The translations under genes and the position numbers were made by a program. 64,000 bases of DNA from Desulfovibrio sp. An276. GTDB taxonomy: Bacteria; Desulfobacterota; Desulfovibrionia; Desulfovibrionales; Desulfovibrionaceae. The notes beneath the pieces were generated by a model. It did not search any database. It was given only the letters and a program-made list of their open reading frames with translations, and was not told the DNA's origin. Positions 41,640-50,134 of this stretch are shown here, piece after piece. The stretch spans positions 1-64,000 of the forward strand of contig NZ_NFJC01000017.1 in the NCBI RefSeq assembly GCF_002159665.1, given 5' to 3'. Numbering within the stretch: position 1 is the stretch's first letter; each line of letters begins with the position of its first letter.

Positions 41640-42149
41640 CTAGCCCTCTTCAGCATACAGCCTGTCGCATTCGGACTGAGTGATTTCCCTCATCCAGTCA
41701 GGCACAACAGGGAACTCCTCATCCTTTGGACCTGGTATTTTCACCATCACTCGTTTCGTAGTGTATCCAGCGACAGTGCAATACCAACGCCCTCTTTCAT
41801 AGGAATCTCTTCTTACTCCCAGTTTTTCCATAATATACTTGCTCGGATCGAAGTGCAGCATCTTCTCCTGCTCAATCCTGTTGGCGAGTTTCTTTCCTTC
41901 CTTGTCTCCCTTTCTGGGGAGATATCCATATCCACCGCCAAGCTCTATCTCCCCCCTCAGATAAGGCAGGTTTTTTCGTTCATTAAAGGCCAGGCCCATA
42001 ATCTCATTGCCCTCAATGTACAGACCATCAGCACCATAGTCTTCCTTGAGAGACTTGCGTGCCTGCCTGCACTGCTCAACCCTGTCCCTGAGATCTTCCA
42101 TGAAGGCATCGTTTTCGGGGCCTTCTCCCGCGTATATATACCTTTCCAT
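41640..42149 (-). CDS. Hypothetical protein, paralogue of 40.9 kb gene
   Basis: 169 aa, start at the ATG with GGAGGAG upstream. Shares with the 174 aa protein the segments YLPRKGDKEGKKLANRIE, FDPSKYIMEKL and PDWMREITQSECDRL. Has a conserved-looking Asp/Glu-rich N-terminus. The pair arose by duplication. Function unknown. Confidence 0.65.
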   Translation of the reverse strand: MERYIYAGEGPENDAFMEDLRDRVEQCRQARKSLKEDYGADGLYIEGNEIMGLAFNERKNLPYLRGEIELGGGYGYLPRKGDKEGKKLANRIEQEKMLHFDPSKYIMEKLGVRRDSYERGRWYCTVAGYTTKRVMVKIPGPKDEEFPVVPDWMREITQSECDRLYAEEG

Positions 42150-42151
42150 AC

Positions 42152-42415
42152 CTATCTCCTCCTCTCTGTGCATACAGCTGGCCTTGGGCCATTTGGCGTG
42201 TTTTCCCAGAGCTGAACAACAGGCCACTCGGGAAATCTGACGTTACTCTCCACAAACTTGTATCCATCTATACAAACTATACGAAATCGCTCACGCTTTT
42301 TCGTATCTCTGCTTTCCTCGACTTTATGCTTGTTGTTAAACTCAAAAGCTTCTGTATATGCAGGTACTGTTATTATGCTGCATACATGCAATATAATAAC
42401 GATCAACGCTCTCAT
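42152..42415 (-). CDS. Secreted small protein (87 aa)
   Basis: N-terminal signal peptide RALIVIILHVCSIITVPAYT followed by a charged mature domain with one VQLWENTPNG motif and two cysteines. Probably exported to the periplasm. GAGGG precedes the ATG. Function unknown. Confidence 0.65.
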   Translation of the reverse strand: MRALIVIILHVCSIITVPAYTEAFEFNNKHKVEESRDTKKRERFRIVCIDGYKFVESNVRFPEWPVVQLWENTPNGPRPAVCTERRR

Positions 42416-42425
42416 GTTATTACCC

Positions 42426-42602
42426 TCAATTTACAACACTTAGTAAAAGTGCCATTGCTGCCGATATAACTGCTACAAAAGTCAGAAACTTGAAAAACGT
42501 TGTGTCCGTTGGCTCACACCACCAGAAGATGGTCCACCACGCCACACTGGTAATTGTAAGCACCAGCAGTATCCCTATGAAATTGATAGCAAAGTCAAAC
42601 AT
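42426..42602 (-). CDS. Small membrane protein (58 aa)
   Basis: Two membrane helices: FAINFIGILLVLTITSVAWW and FLTFVAVISAAMALLLSVV. It overlaps the preceding gene by 28 bases. Too short for many gene finders. Unrecognised. Confidence 0.6.
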   Translation of the reverse strand: MFDFAINFIGILLVLTITSVAWWTIFWWCEPTDTTFFKFLTFVAVISAAMALLLSVVN

Positions 42603-42748
42603 TTTTCAATTTCACTCCAGAAAAACCATGTAAAGACAGCGCACGACACAATAAATGCTACTATGTCCTCTACTGGTGATGAATCGGTAACCAATGAGGC
42701 AAGACCTACTGCAAAGAAGCTGAGCAACAGTATGAGCAAAATGATCAT
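42575..42748 (-). CDS. Small membrane protein (57 aa)
   Basis: Helix MIILLILLLSFFAVGLASLV, acidic loop SSPVED, helix IVAFIVSCAVFTWFFW, then a charged tail. It starts right after the helicase gene. Part of a run of tiny membrane proteins in this operon; roles unknown. Confidence 0.6.
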   Translation of the reverse strand: MIILLILLLSFFAVGLASLVTDSSPVEDIVAFIVSCAVFTWFFWSEIEKCLTLLSIS

Positions 42749-42753
42749 ACGGC

Positions 42754-43908
42754 CTACCTTATTACCAGCAGATTCTTCTTCGCTCTGGTTACACCTGTGT
42801 ACAGCCAGTGAGTGTACTCCTCTTCGGATACCTTACCTGGCTTGTAGTCAGCATACAGGACCACATTGTCCCATTCACTGCCCTGCGCCTTGTGCACTGA
42901 CAACGCGTATCCATACTGGACAGGCACGGTATCTGGAGTGACTTTCGGAAAAGACGTGCTCTCCAGACCATCCCCATTTATCGGTACCCACTCATGGCAG
43001 CCCTCCAGCCACACTACCATCGTATTGGCGTTAACGAACACATCTCTATCCAGATCCTTAATCTCACCTATCTTGAGAACCTTATGCACCTCTCCGTTGT
43101 ACAGTGATCCTCCAAGCGTGTTTCTCAATACAACTATCTTCTCGCCTACCTGAACGTTACCAGTGTAACCAAGCTTGTCCCGCATCTGTATATTCAAACG
43201 CTGGCGCCTGCTATTTGTGTAGCACAGAAGCGTGGTGTTGGACTTGCCTATGTTTTTGAAGAATGCCTGAGCGTACTTTGCGCCTGCGTACGCGGGAAAC
43301 ACGCCACACGCTCCTGACGATGTTTTATGCAAACCAACGTCCGGAAGCCTTCCCTCTTCACGAACCATGGTAGCGGCCTTGATGATGGGGTTATCGAGTG
43401 CTTGTCGGAAGACTTTCGTAAGTCTTGCGTCAGGGTTGTCGAGAACATCTATGCGTGTGCCAGATACCGGTGGCAACTGGAAGCTGTCACCTATAAGGAC
43501 AACAGGCACATTCAGCTTGAGCACATCCCAGAGTATCTCCTGGTTTAGCATCGATGCTTCATCAATGATGAGCATGTCTGCCGGTATATGTTTTCTGCTT
43601 GTAAAAAGCAGGTTATTATTTTTTGTTTCTTCCGGTGGGTAATATATGGTCCTGTGCAGAGTAGCTATACTTTTGACCTTGCAGTACGGACCCATCTTTG
43701 ACCTCAGCACCGAGGTAGCCTTTCCGGTGGGGGCGCAAAGGGCAACTGCTACCTTGTCGGACAGCTTTTCGAGCAGGTAACTGAGAACCGTAGTCTTTCC
43801 GGTACCAGCGTAGCCGGTAAGCGTAAACACCGTACCACCTCTGCGATACCACTCAAGTATGGCATCTATGGCATTGTTTTGCTCATCGCTAAGAGTTATG
43901 TCTGTCAT
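42754..43908 (-). CDS. RecD/Dda-like SF1B helicase
   Basis: 384 aa. Motif I FTLTGYAGTGKTTVLSYLL, APTGKA (Ia), DMLIIDEASML (II), VVLIGDSFQLPPVSG (III), VFRQ (IV), ALSVHKAQGSEWDNVV (V) and LYTGVTRAKKNLLV (VI). 5'-3' DNA helicase of the Dda type used in phage replication and recombination. The start overlaps the upstream small gene by 20 bases; only a weak GGTG lies before the ATG. Confidence 0.88.
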   Translation of the reverse strand: MTDITLSDEQNNAIDAILEWYRRGGTVFTLTGYAGTGKTTVLSYLLEKLSDKVAVALCAPTGKATSVLRSKMGPYCKVKSIATLHRTIYYPPEETKNNNLLFTSRKHIPADMLIIDEASMLNQEILWDVLKLNVPVVLIGDSFQLPPVSGTRIDVLDNPDARLTKVFRQALDNPIIKAATMVREEGRLPDVGLHKTSSGACGVFPAYAGAKYAQAFFKNIGKSNTTLLCYTNSRRQRLNIQMRDKLGYTGNVQVGEKIVVLRNTLGGSLYNGEVHKVLKIGEIKDLDRDVFVNANTMVVWLEGCHEWVPINGDGLESTSFPKVTPDTVPVQYGYALSVHKAQGSEWDNVVLYADYKPGKVSEEEYTHWLYTGVTRAKKNLLVIR

Positions 43909-44098
43909 TTGGGATCACCAGCGGTATTATATAATTCCTGTTATCAAAAGTGAGCTCGTCAAGACTTACCGGCCTCTGAGGCTCTTCACGCTTGTCTCTG
44001 GAACCAAAGTGTCTCACTATTATATCCTTGCGCTTACCGGTAAGTCTTCTCCTCGCTATTTCCACGGCTTCCATAGCCTGCTCATCTGTGAGTTCCAT
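43889..44098 (-). CDS. Hypothetical protein (69 aa)
   Basis: Begins MELTDEQAMEAVEIARRR, a helical charged segment, then a Pro/Arg-rich tail that overlaps the helicase start. AAGGAG precedes the ATG. It may be a regulator, but no fold is evident. The following hairpin GGCGCATT/AATGCGCC lies upstream. Confidence 0.55.
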   Translation of the reverse strand: MELTDEQAMEAVEIARRRLTGKRKDIIVRHFGSRDKREEPQRPVSLDELTFDNRNYIIPLVIPNDRHNS

Positions 44099-44161
44099 TT
44101 TATCTCCTTTTTTGAATGGCGCATTATCGTATGGGGTACGGTAATGCGCCTATATTTTTAT

Positions 44162-44311
44162 CTACGCTGCCATGCCACAAACTGGTGTGGTATTACGATA
44201 TTTCTTCAGATCATTCTTGCATGTATAGAAGAATCTCTCCCACACATCGATATGGCAGGCACCAGTAGTACCGTATAGATATGAATGTAAGGTGGTGAAA
44301 CCATTTAACAC
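44162..44311 (-). CDS. Possible small protein (49 aa)
   Basis: GTG start with a weak GGATAGG site, beginning two bases after the stop of the upstream GIY-YIG gene. Sequence has CHIDVWERFFYTCKND and a Cys near the C-terminus, protein-like composition. Low support because of the weak ribosome site. Confidence 0.35.
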   Translation of the reverse strand: MLNGFTTLHSYLYGTTGACHIDVWERFFYTCKNDLKKYRNTTPVCGMAA

Positions 44312-44313
44312 CC

Positions 44314-44730
44314 CTATCCGCACATACCAATCAAATTGGCGAAGTCCCTCACATACGCATTGTGAACATCAATCTCTTCTTCCATGCGTACACGACGGAT
44401 ATCATCTTCGGTTGCGGTCATCTGATCGCTACACCGCTTAACGTAGTTGCGCACCGTATAGAACGGGTAGCGAACCCATTCACCATTCGTACGCTTGCCG
44501 GAGAACTTTTTGAGCGCACTTTTCTCCAGGGAAGCGTAGTCAAGTACCACAGGGGTAACATACACCATTGCCTTGTCCGGGCTGATGCCAGCCGCTGACA
44601 GGACGGACCTCGTTCTCCGCCGAGGATCCTTGGTCCGCCCTATCTTCACCATATTTCTTTCCCTGTCGGCAATGACGTACACATACCCAAGGTTTCCGCA
44701 CAAATCCCTCCCGATTTGTGCTGTATTCAA
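44314..44730 (-). CDS. GIY-YIG-type (T5orf172/MUG113) protein
   Basis: 138 aa. GYVYVIADRERNMVKIGRTK followed by RRRTRSVLSA and an EKSALKKF segment match the T5orf172/MUG113 GIY-YIG nuclease-like domain common in phages. TTG start coupled to the upstream stop: GGAGATTAACCAACATTG. Could be a homing or host-DNA nuclease; the domain can also be non-catalytic. Confidence 0.75.
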   Translation of the reverse strand: MNTAQIGRDLCGNLGYVYVIADRERNMVKIGRTKDPRRRTRSVLSAAGISPDKAMVYVTPVVLDYASLEKSALKKFSGKRTNGEWVRYPFYTVRNYVKRCSDQMTATEDDIRRVRMEEEIDVHNAYVRDFANLIGMCG

Positions 44731-44736
44731 TGTTGG

Positions 44737-45081
44737 TTAATCTCCGTTGGAAGTGTCAGCGCCAGTGTAATGGGTGACCTGATGAGCTACCCACTTCGAG
44801 AAGCCAAGCGCTTTGGGTTTGTTGCTACGGAACAGGAAGTAGAACATTCCGGCCTCGGACACCAGCAGTGCTGTCTGCCTGCCGCTGTTGGTGGGAATGA
44901 TACGATACCTCTTCCATTCTTCAGGAACACTGGAAAACGATTTTCCAATATTGTTGATAGCCTTTTGCGAGAAATCCAGAGACGACAATATGTCTCTGGC
45001 AACAAACAGCAAAAGGTTATCTTCCCGGAACACCCGAACTTTTCGCTGCTTGTCATCTGTGAACACTGTTTCGGCCAACAT
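44737..45081 (-). CDS. Bro-N domain protein
   Basis: 114 aa. Block KVRVFREDNLLLFVARDILSS..DF, then GRQTALLVSEAGMFYFLFRS and ALGFSKWVAHQV is the Bro-N (phage antirepressor) domain. It is expected to bind DNA. I chose the ATG with AGGTAGG upstream; a longer reading overlaps the HTH gene. No C-terminal Ant domain is present. Confidence 0.75.
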   Translation of the reverse strand: MLAETVFTDDKQRKVRVFREDNLLLFVARDILSSLDFSQKAINNIGKSFSSVPEEWKRYRIIPTNSGRQTALLVSEAGMFYFLFRSNKPKALGFSKWVAHQVTHYTGADTSNGD

Positions 45082-45089
45082 GGCGCTGC

Positions 45090-45320
45090 CTACCTGTTTA
45101 CATTGTTGAAGATAAAGCGATTCAATTCTTCCTTCAGAACGTACAGCCGCCTGGGGGAAAACTGCACACACTTCAGTGGATTCTCCTCGCGGTGTATGTA
45201 ATTCCTCACCTGCCCCGGCGTACATCTGAGAATCTTCGCTACTTCCTTAATGGTAAGCAACGGCGACTTCCCTAATTCCACAGCCTCACAAACATCCGCC
45301 ATTGCGATATCATCAGACAT
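45090..45320 (-). CDS. HTH (excisionase/MerR-like) protein
   Basis: 76 aa. LLTIKEVAKILRCTPGQVRN is the helix-turn-helix of the excisionase/HTH_17 family, with a winged FSPRRLYVLKEELNRF tail. Next to the Bro-N gene, so the pair may form a regulatory switch or act in excision. It starts three bases before the stop codon of the upstream gene. Confidence 0.7.
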   Translation of the reverse strand: MSDDIAMADVCEAVELGKSPLLTIKEVAKILRCTPGQVRNYIHREENPLKCVQFSPRRLYVLKEELNRFIFNNVNR

Positions 45321-45322
45321 TT

Positions 45323-45676
45323 TTATTCCCCGGTGCTATTGCTCGTTGATTCATCTATGTACAGAACTGCAGCCGCCAAATAATTTATAGCGCCCAGCAG
45401 CTCGTTCCGCGCCGCTTCCGGCCCCTTTGACTCCAGCAGTCCTATGGCCTCAACCGCCTTCTTGCAGCACTGTCCTACAGGAAATCCCAAGCCAACATCA
45501 CGTGTAATGGTCATAATTGGCTGCTTACGAAATTCCTTGCAATCACGATTGTGTCTCTCCCTGCCCTTGCCATACGCCGCCTGGCAGCATGCCTCGTTAA
45601 ACACACTTGCAAGCGTGCAGTAATCCTTATACTCCTGACTATCGCTGTCAGGTTTAGGTAATATCAAGTTCTCCAT
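45323..45676 (-). CDS. Hypothetical protein (117 aa)
   Basis: Cysteine-containing helical protein with NEACCQAAYGKGRERHNRD and a C-terminal LLGAINYLAAAVLYIDE stretch. AGGA lies about eight bases before the ATG; overlaps the preceding gene by 23 bases. The pattern resembles phage nucleotide-associated small proteins, but no family is clear. Confidence 0.55.
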   Translation of the reverse strand: MENLILPKPDSDSQEYKDYCTLASVFNEACCQAAYGKGRERHNRDCKEFRKQPIMTITRDVGLGFPVGQCCKKAVEAIGLLESKGPEAARNELLGAINYLAAAVLYIDESTSNSTGE

Positions 45677-46031
45677 TGCGAATCCTGTAGAGATTACAAG
45701 TTGATATTTCGCAGTCCGGTTCAACCACGTGCCGCCCATCGACTATCTTTACGGAGCCACCACCCATACACTCGCTGCAATGCTTGCGTATGAGTTTCAG
45801 CAGCTCCTTTGTAAGCTTGTCGCCGACCAACGGCTTTACGGGTTTTTCCTTATTAGCAGTCGCCTTACCAGTTGCGGCCTTAGCTTGTTGCGCCTTTTCG
45901 GCAGACTCTATCTTCTTCAACAGCGTCGCCTCCAACCGCTGCTTTGCCTTCTCGTCGCCCAGTGCCGCCTGTTGAGTCCAATACACCAACAATTCCGGCA
46001 CTGTACGTCTTACCCTCTTTGCCTTTGCCAT
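45654..46031 (-). CDS. Hypothetical zinc-binding protein (125 aa)
   Basis: Lys/Ala-rich N-terminus, coiled region, then HCSECMGGG..CEISTCNLYRI, a four-cysteine cluster likely to bind zinc. GGAGGGGG precedes the ATG. Its first 152 bases lie inside the end of nrdG in another frame. Confidence 0.6.
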   Translation of the reverse strand: MAKAKRVRRTVPELLVYWTQQAALGDEKAKQRLEATLLKKIESAEKAQQAKAATGKATANKEKPVKPLVGDKLTKELLKLIRKHCSECMGGGSVKIVDGRHVVEPDCEISTCNLYRIRNGELDIT

Positions 46032-46584
46032 AGTGGATATCCCCCTCCTCTGCCTTTTCAAGCCACTTGAGAAGTTCTGACGGTTCGGTCTCGTCGGGCT
46101 TCCACAGGACAACCCTGTCAGCCCCGAGACTTTTATGGCAGTCTATCAATCGCTGATTCGAAGAACCACGGTACGGGAGTTCAAGTGTTCGCAACTCCTG
46201 CACAAATGGCCCGTCTACCAACACATCGATAAACGGTATGGCGTGACTTAGACAGACATTCTCCCAAAGGTAGCCTGTGTACACCCAAATATTGCAGTCC
46301 TGGCGGGCATACTTGAGATTCAAGCACAACCTTGTGAGTGCGTCCTCTTGGAAAAAGGGGTCTCCGCCTGAGATAGTGATACGGGGTATCTCATCCCTTG
46401 TAAAGCCCTCCAGCAGCTTTTCAACAATATTTTTTGAATTTTCGACATGTCCGGCATCAGGGTCATGTGTCTGTGGATTGTGACAACCCTTGCAGTGATG
46501 CGAACATCCCTGAAAAAACACGACGTTACGAATGCCTGGACCGTCCACGACAGAGTTGAACTCGTAACTTGCGATTTTAGCCAT
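45880..46584 (-). CDS. nrdG: Anaerobic ribonucleotide reductase activating protein
   Basis: 234 aa radical SAM enzyme. FQGCSHHCKGCHNPQ holds the CxxxCxxC iron-sulfur motif; ITISGGDPFFQ is the GGD loop that binds SAM. It makes the glycyl radical on NrdD. Length exceeds the usual 150-180 aa: the last 50 residues are a low-complexity Gly/Glu/Lys tail that overlaps the next gene. The true stop may have been lost. GGAGG lies before the ATG. Confidence 0.9.
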   Translation of the reverse strand: MAKIASYEFNSVVDGPGIRNVVFFQGCSHHCKGCHNPQTHDPDAGHVENSKNIVEKLLEGFTRDEIPRITISGGDPFFQEDALTRLCLNLKYARQDCNIWVYTGYLWENVCLSHAIPFIDVLVDGPFVQELRTLELPYRGSSNQRLIDCHKSLGADRVVLWKPDETEPSELLKWLEKAEEGDIHYGKGKEGKTYSAGIVGVLDSTGGTGRREGKAAVGGDAVEEDRVCRKGATS

Positions 46585-46614
46585 AAAATCCTCCTTAAAG
46601 CTGGGAAATTCCAG

Positions 46615-46645
46615 ACAATACCTTATAACAAAAATGGGTGCCAAA
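46615..46645 (-). promoter_or_regulatory. Phage promoter P9 (nrdG operon)
   Basis: TTTTTGTTATAAGGTATTG on the minus strand. The T-run of the NrdD terminator stem lies directly upstream, so the two signals overlap. Confidence 0.65.
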
Positions 46646-46669
46646 AACGCATAGCGCAATTGGCACCCA
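46635..46669 (-). terminator. Terminator after nrdD
   Basis: TGGGTGCCAA pairs with TTGGCACCCA, T-run TTTTTG on the minus strand. Overlaps promoter P9. Confidence 0.75.
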
Positions 46670-46772
46670 CAAGCAAAAATATGATCAAAAACGCGTTAAA
46701 ATGTGCTTAACGATGTTAGCAGTAACAATGATGGCATGTTTAGATATACATGTATAAAAATACCCCTGACAG

Positions 46773-49019
46773 CTATATTTTATGCTTAACGCGATCACGC
46801 TCTTCTGCAAGCTTACCATCGTTAAACCGCTTGTTCCTGTCTCCCACCAAGTATCCTGTTATTCTCCGAAGGCGTTGAATTTTTCCTTCATCGCTATTGC
46901 CACACTTTGGACACATATCGTTAATGATACCGGTATGGCCACACACAGTGCAAGTATCAATAGCCCTGTTAATAGCGCCGTAACCAATATTAAAGTCATG
47001 CATCCAGCGAACAATACGCTCAACAGCCTCCAGATTTTGTGTGGGATCTCCATCAAACTCGACATAAGCGATATGCCCTCCGTTCTCAAGAGCGTGGTAA
47101 GGTGCTTCTATGGCTAGTTTATCTTTTGCGCTAATATTATACCAAACAGGGCAATGGGAGGAGTTAGTGTAATACTCTCTATCGGTAACACCAGGGATAA
47201 CACCAAAGCGTTCTCGATCCTTGCGCAGTAGCGAAGAAGCAGTACTCTCTGCGGGAGAGCCGATAAGAGAGAAGTTCAAATGATGCTTTTCGGTAGCCTG
47301 GTCCATGCGCTCACGCATATGGCCGATGATCCTCAAGCCAAGCTCCTGCGCTTCGGCTGACTCTCCGTGGTGCTTCCCGATAAGGGCCACAAGGCATTCA
47401 GCGAGTCCAACAAAGCCAGTAGTGAGAGTACCATGCTTGTAAGCGTCGAACAGAGTAGAATCATCCTTCAAGTCCTCGGAACCCATGTACATCTTGTTTC
47501 CGAAGAGCATGGGGTAATTGTACACGTGACGAGATGCCTGGATGCGGAATCGGAAGAGAAGCTCCTCAATGCAGAGATCAATGGTATCGTCCAGCTTCTT
47601 GAAGAATGTATCGATGTTACCTTCAGATTCGAGAGCGAGGTGCGGCAGGTTTACCGTGATAAAGGACAGGTTGCCACGCATGGAGGTAGTCTCAGGGCCA
47701 TTGACGTTGCCCATCACGCGGGTGCGGCACCCCATCGTACAGACGTAGGTATCCGGCTCACCTTCTTTATAATACTGCAAATTGAATGGCGAATCCAGAA
47801 ACTCGTAGTTGGGGAACATACGATGTGCTGTAACTGCAATTGCTTTCCTGAACAAATCGTAGTTAGGATCACCAGGCTTGTAGTTCACACCATCTTTAAC
47901 GAGAAACACATGAATGGGAAATATCTGCGTCTCGCCATTACCAAGGCCATTATCAAGTGCCTGCAGCATGCACGCGATTACCATACGCTGCTCAATAGAC
48001 GTTCCCATACCGTAGTTCACAGAAGAGAACGGAACTTGGGCGCCAGCTCTGCTCGCCATGGTACAAAGGTTGTGGATGCATGCCTCGGCACCTTGCATAC
48101 ACTCGTCTGTCACCTGGATGATAGCAGAGTTCACCTGCTGCTTTGTTGGCTTAACGCCATAGAACTCCTCGCAGAGAGAACAGAGCTCTTTGATGGCCTC
48201 ATTGGACATCAGGGTCTTGCCGCACTTGGGATAGATACGCTCCATGGCCGCATCGCGGAAACGCCTTGCGTGATGCATACCGTACTTGTCGCGAGCTCCC
48301 ATACTCTCGATGATGGTATCGGCCAATATACGGGCGAAAGATTTCGACACGCCAGGGGCAAGATAATACTCAAGCGCCGGGATGGACTGGCCCCCAAACA
48401 TATCGTTCTGATTAGCCTGGATAACTATACACAGAAGAGACCAGTAATTGCGGATAGACTGCGGCGTGCGAATAGACCCGTGCCCGGTGCTAAAGCCATT
48501 CTCGAACAACTTCTCAAGGTTAATCTGGAGGCAGTTTGCTGCCGTTCCATAAAAATCCAGATCATGTTCGTGCGTGACTCCATCTCTGTGAGCTTTTGAA
48601 GCTTCTGGGCTCAGCACCTCGGACAGGTAATAGTGCTTCATCACATCAGAGCCAATCTTCAGCATCAGCCCCATAGTGCTATCGGCGTTGATATTCCCAT
48701 TCTCACGCATACCTGTATCCTGGCTTGCGTCAATGTTGGTAAGCGTACGCAATCGGTTGAATATATATCCCTGTTTCTCTCGCTCAGCATCACGGCTAAG
48801 GCGCTCTTCAGCGTATTTATCAGCAGCAACCTTGTCCAGATGTGCCATTACAATATTGCTGATTTCTGACGTTGTAATATCTTTGCCGACATTCATATCG
48901 TTAATAATGTCAGCGGTAATAGTGTTGATATTGTCAGGATTGACAAGTGAGGATATGGAGTTTGCTATTTTGTTGGAATCAAACTCATCCACACTGCCGT
49001 CACGTTTATAAACCTGCAT
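46773..49019 (-). CDS. nrdD: Anaerobic ribonucleoside-triphosphate reductase
   Basis: 748 aa class III reductase. N-terminal ATP cone (MQVYKRDGSVDEFDSNKIAN), catalytic barrel, C-terminal zinc site (CTVCG..CPKCG) and the glycyl radical loop RITGYLVGD at about residue 722. It makes dNTPs without oxygen, so the host grows anaerobically. nrdG follows downstream on a separate promoter. No ribosome site is clear before the ATG. Confidence 0.95.
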   Translation of the reverse strand: MQVYKRDGSVDEFDSNKIANSISSLVNPDNINTITADIINDMNVGKDITTSEISNIVMAHLDKVAADKYAEERLSRDAEREKQGYIFNRLRTLTNIDASQDTGMRENGNINADSTMGLMLKIGSDVMKHYYLSEVLSPEASKAHRDGVTHEHDLDFYGTAANCLQINLEKLFENGFSTGHGSIRTPQSIRNYWSLLCIVIQANQNDMFGGQSIPALEYYLAPGVSKSFARILADTIIESMGARDKYGMHHARRFRDAAMERIYPKCGKTLMSNEAIKELCSLCEEFYGVKPTKQQVNSAIIQVTDECMQGAEACIHNLCTMASRAGAQVPFSSVNYGMGTSIEQRMVIACMLQALDNGLGNGETQIFPIHVFLVKDGVNYKPGDPNYDLFRKAIAVTAHRMFPNYEFLDSPFNLQYYKEGEPDTYVCTMGCRTRVMGNVNGPETTSMRGNLSFITVNLPHLALESEGNIDTFFKKLDDTIDLCIEELLFRFRIQASRHVYNYPMLFGNKMYMGSEDLKDDSTLFDAYKHGTLTTGFVGLAECLVALIGKHHGESAEAQELGLRIIGHMRERMDQATEKHHLNFSLIGSPAESTASSLLRKDRERFGVIPGVTDREYYTNSSHCPVWYNISAKDKLAIEAPYHALENGGHIAYVEFDGDPTQNLEAVERIVRWMHDFNIGYGAINRAIDTCTVCGHTGIINDMCPKCGNSDEGKIQRLRRITGYLVGDRNKRFNDGKLAEERDRVKHKI

Positions 49020-49071
49020 ACTGTCAACCTTCGTTCGGGTAAAAAATTAGGGGGATTTTCCAGCCAAATAA

Positions 49072-49147
49072 GGCGGTGCGCTTTACGAAATGAACCGTAT
49101 CACGCACCGCCGATCTTGGCAAGGGGCTCTAATTAAATATTGAGCCC
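49072..49147 (-). terminator. Double hairpin before HTH gene end
   Basis: Stem GGCGGTGCG/CGCACCGCC and then GGGCTC/GAGCCC around an A+T loop. They follow the stop of the CI-like gene on the minus strand. Confidence 0.6.
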
Positions 49148-49160
49148 AATCCCCCTTCTG

Positions 49161-49550
49161 TTACACCCTGTCAATTCCAGGATTGTCGCTAACCATAAGG
49201 AATTTCTTGTTTTCTCCCCCGAACAAAATATAGTAGGGGTTCACGGAATAGAGCATCATCAGGTTCCACAGCCAGTAGGAAGGTATGTGCCCAGCTTGCT
49301 TGGCCTTTACGAAGGTTGCGGAATTTATGTCAGCAAGGCGCTGCAAATCCTGCGCTGTAGAGGCACTGGTGATCTCCCGCATGCGCTCAACCACAGCGTC
49401 AAAGTCATCCACCTTGTAATTCTTGTCCACCTTGCGAGGCTTGCTCATCCGGGTAAGAACCTTCCGAACATCCTCCAGGTTCAGGTTGGCAAAGCTGGGG
49501 TCGTCCTTGAGAATTTCGAGTGCCTTGTTGAGTTTTTCGTTGTCTATCAT
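49161..49550 (-). CDS. CI-like HTH protein
   Basis: 129 aa. The stretch from DAVVERMREITSASTAQDLQRLAD through WLWNLMMLYSVNPYYILFG follows the N-terminal helix-turn-helix domain of phage CI-type repressors (recognition helices then the 'wLltG'-like end). An N-terminal acidic extension precedes it. AAGGAG precedes the ATG. Possible transcription regulator for this operon. Confidence 0.6.
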   Translation of the reverse strand: MIDNEKLNKALEILKDDPSFANLNLEDVRKVLTRMSKPRKVDKNYKVDDFDAVVERMREITSASTAQDLQRLADINSATFVKAKQAGHIPSYWLWNLMMLYSVNPYYILFGGENKKFLMVSDNPGIDRV

Positions 49551-49602
49551 TGTTTTCTCCTTTTTGGTGCTTGCCGGCTTAGCCAGCTAGTCAATCAATT
49601 CG

Positions 49603-49643
49603 GCATTAAGGTTTGGTTTTCTTGCAAAAACAAACCTTAATGC
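49603..49643 (-). terminator. Hairpin at the end of RNase H gene
   Basis: Perfect 13 bp stem GCATTAAGGTTTG/CAAACCTTAATGC. Its right arm overlaps the RNase H stop codon. It would end the E1-containing operon. Confidence 0.7.
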
Positions 49644-50134
49644 GCAATAATCGTCTGCTTCATAAGCGTCCCCGGTATCCATACGAGATGCACCGGTACA
49701 GTAATTTCATCTATGATGTCCAATATGCGTGCGTGAATCCTTTTCAAATGTTCCGCGTTCGTTCTGTACACCCCCTTCAGCTGGTACTCTACCGTCCTGC
49801 TGTCCATACACACCTCGACGCTCGTCACGTCATCGTGGTGATCCCTCACATAGTTTCGCGCCCATATCAGCGCTGATTCCAATGTCTTTGCTTCTGCCAG
49901 GTTGTTCGTGGGACGCTCATGCGCACCAGCCACAACGGTCATCTTTTCCATATGCACCAGCGGCCTGCCCTCCTCTTTCAGGCGCAAGTGCTTCTCTTCA
50001 CTCTCCTGTCCATGCCAGCCCCATATGGTCCCGCACGGGACCAGATACGCGGCAAAGCTTCCGCTAGCCGCCGCCTGCTTCCTGCCGTTAAACGTGCAGG
50101 CTCCGTCCGAATACATCAGCAATTTGTGGGGCAT
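49637..50134 (-). CDS. RNase H-like protein
   Basis: 165 aa. LLMYSDGACTFNG (first Asp), NNLAEAKTLESAL (Glu), CMDSRTVEYQLKG (Asp) and VWIPGT, the family order of type I RNase H, with His in the last position replaced by Leu/Met region. It removes RNA primers or RNA-DNA hybrids. The start is 18 bases inside the E1 gene end; GGAG is 12 bases upstream. Confidence 0.75.
   Translation of the reverse strand: MPHKLLMYSDGACTFNGRKQAAASGSFAAYLVPCGTIWGWHGQESEEKHLRLKEEGRPLVHMEKMTVVAGAHERPTNNLAEAKTLESALIWARNYVRDHHDDVTSVEVCMDSRTVEYQLKGVYRTNAEHLKRIHARILDIIDEITVPVHLVWIPGTLMKQTIIAH

Noticed and set aside
47367-48599. Plus-strand 410 aa ORF
   Set aside because: Antisense shadow of nrdD.
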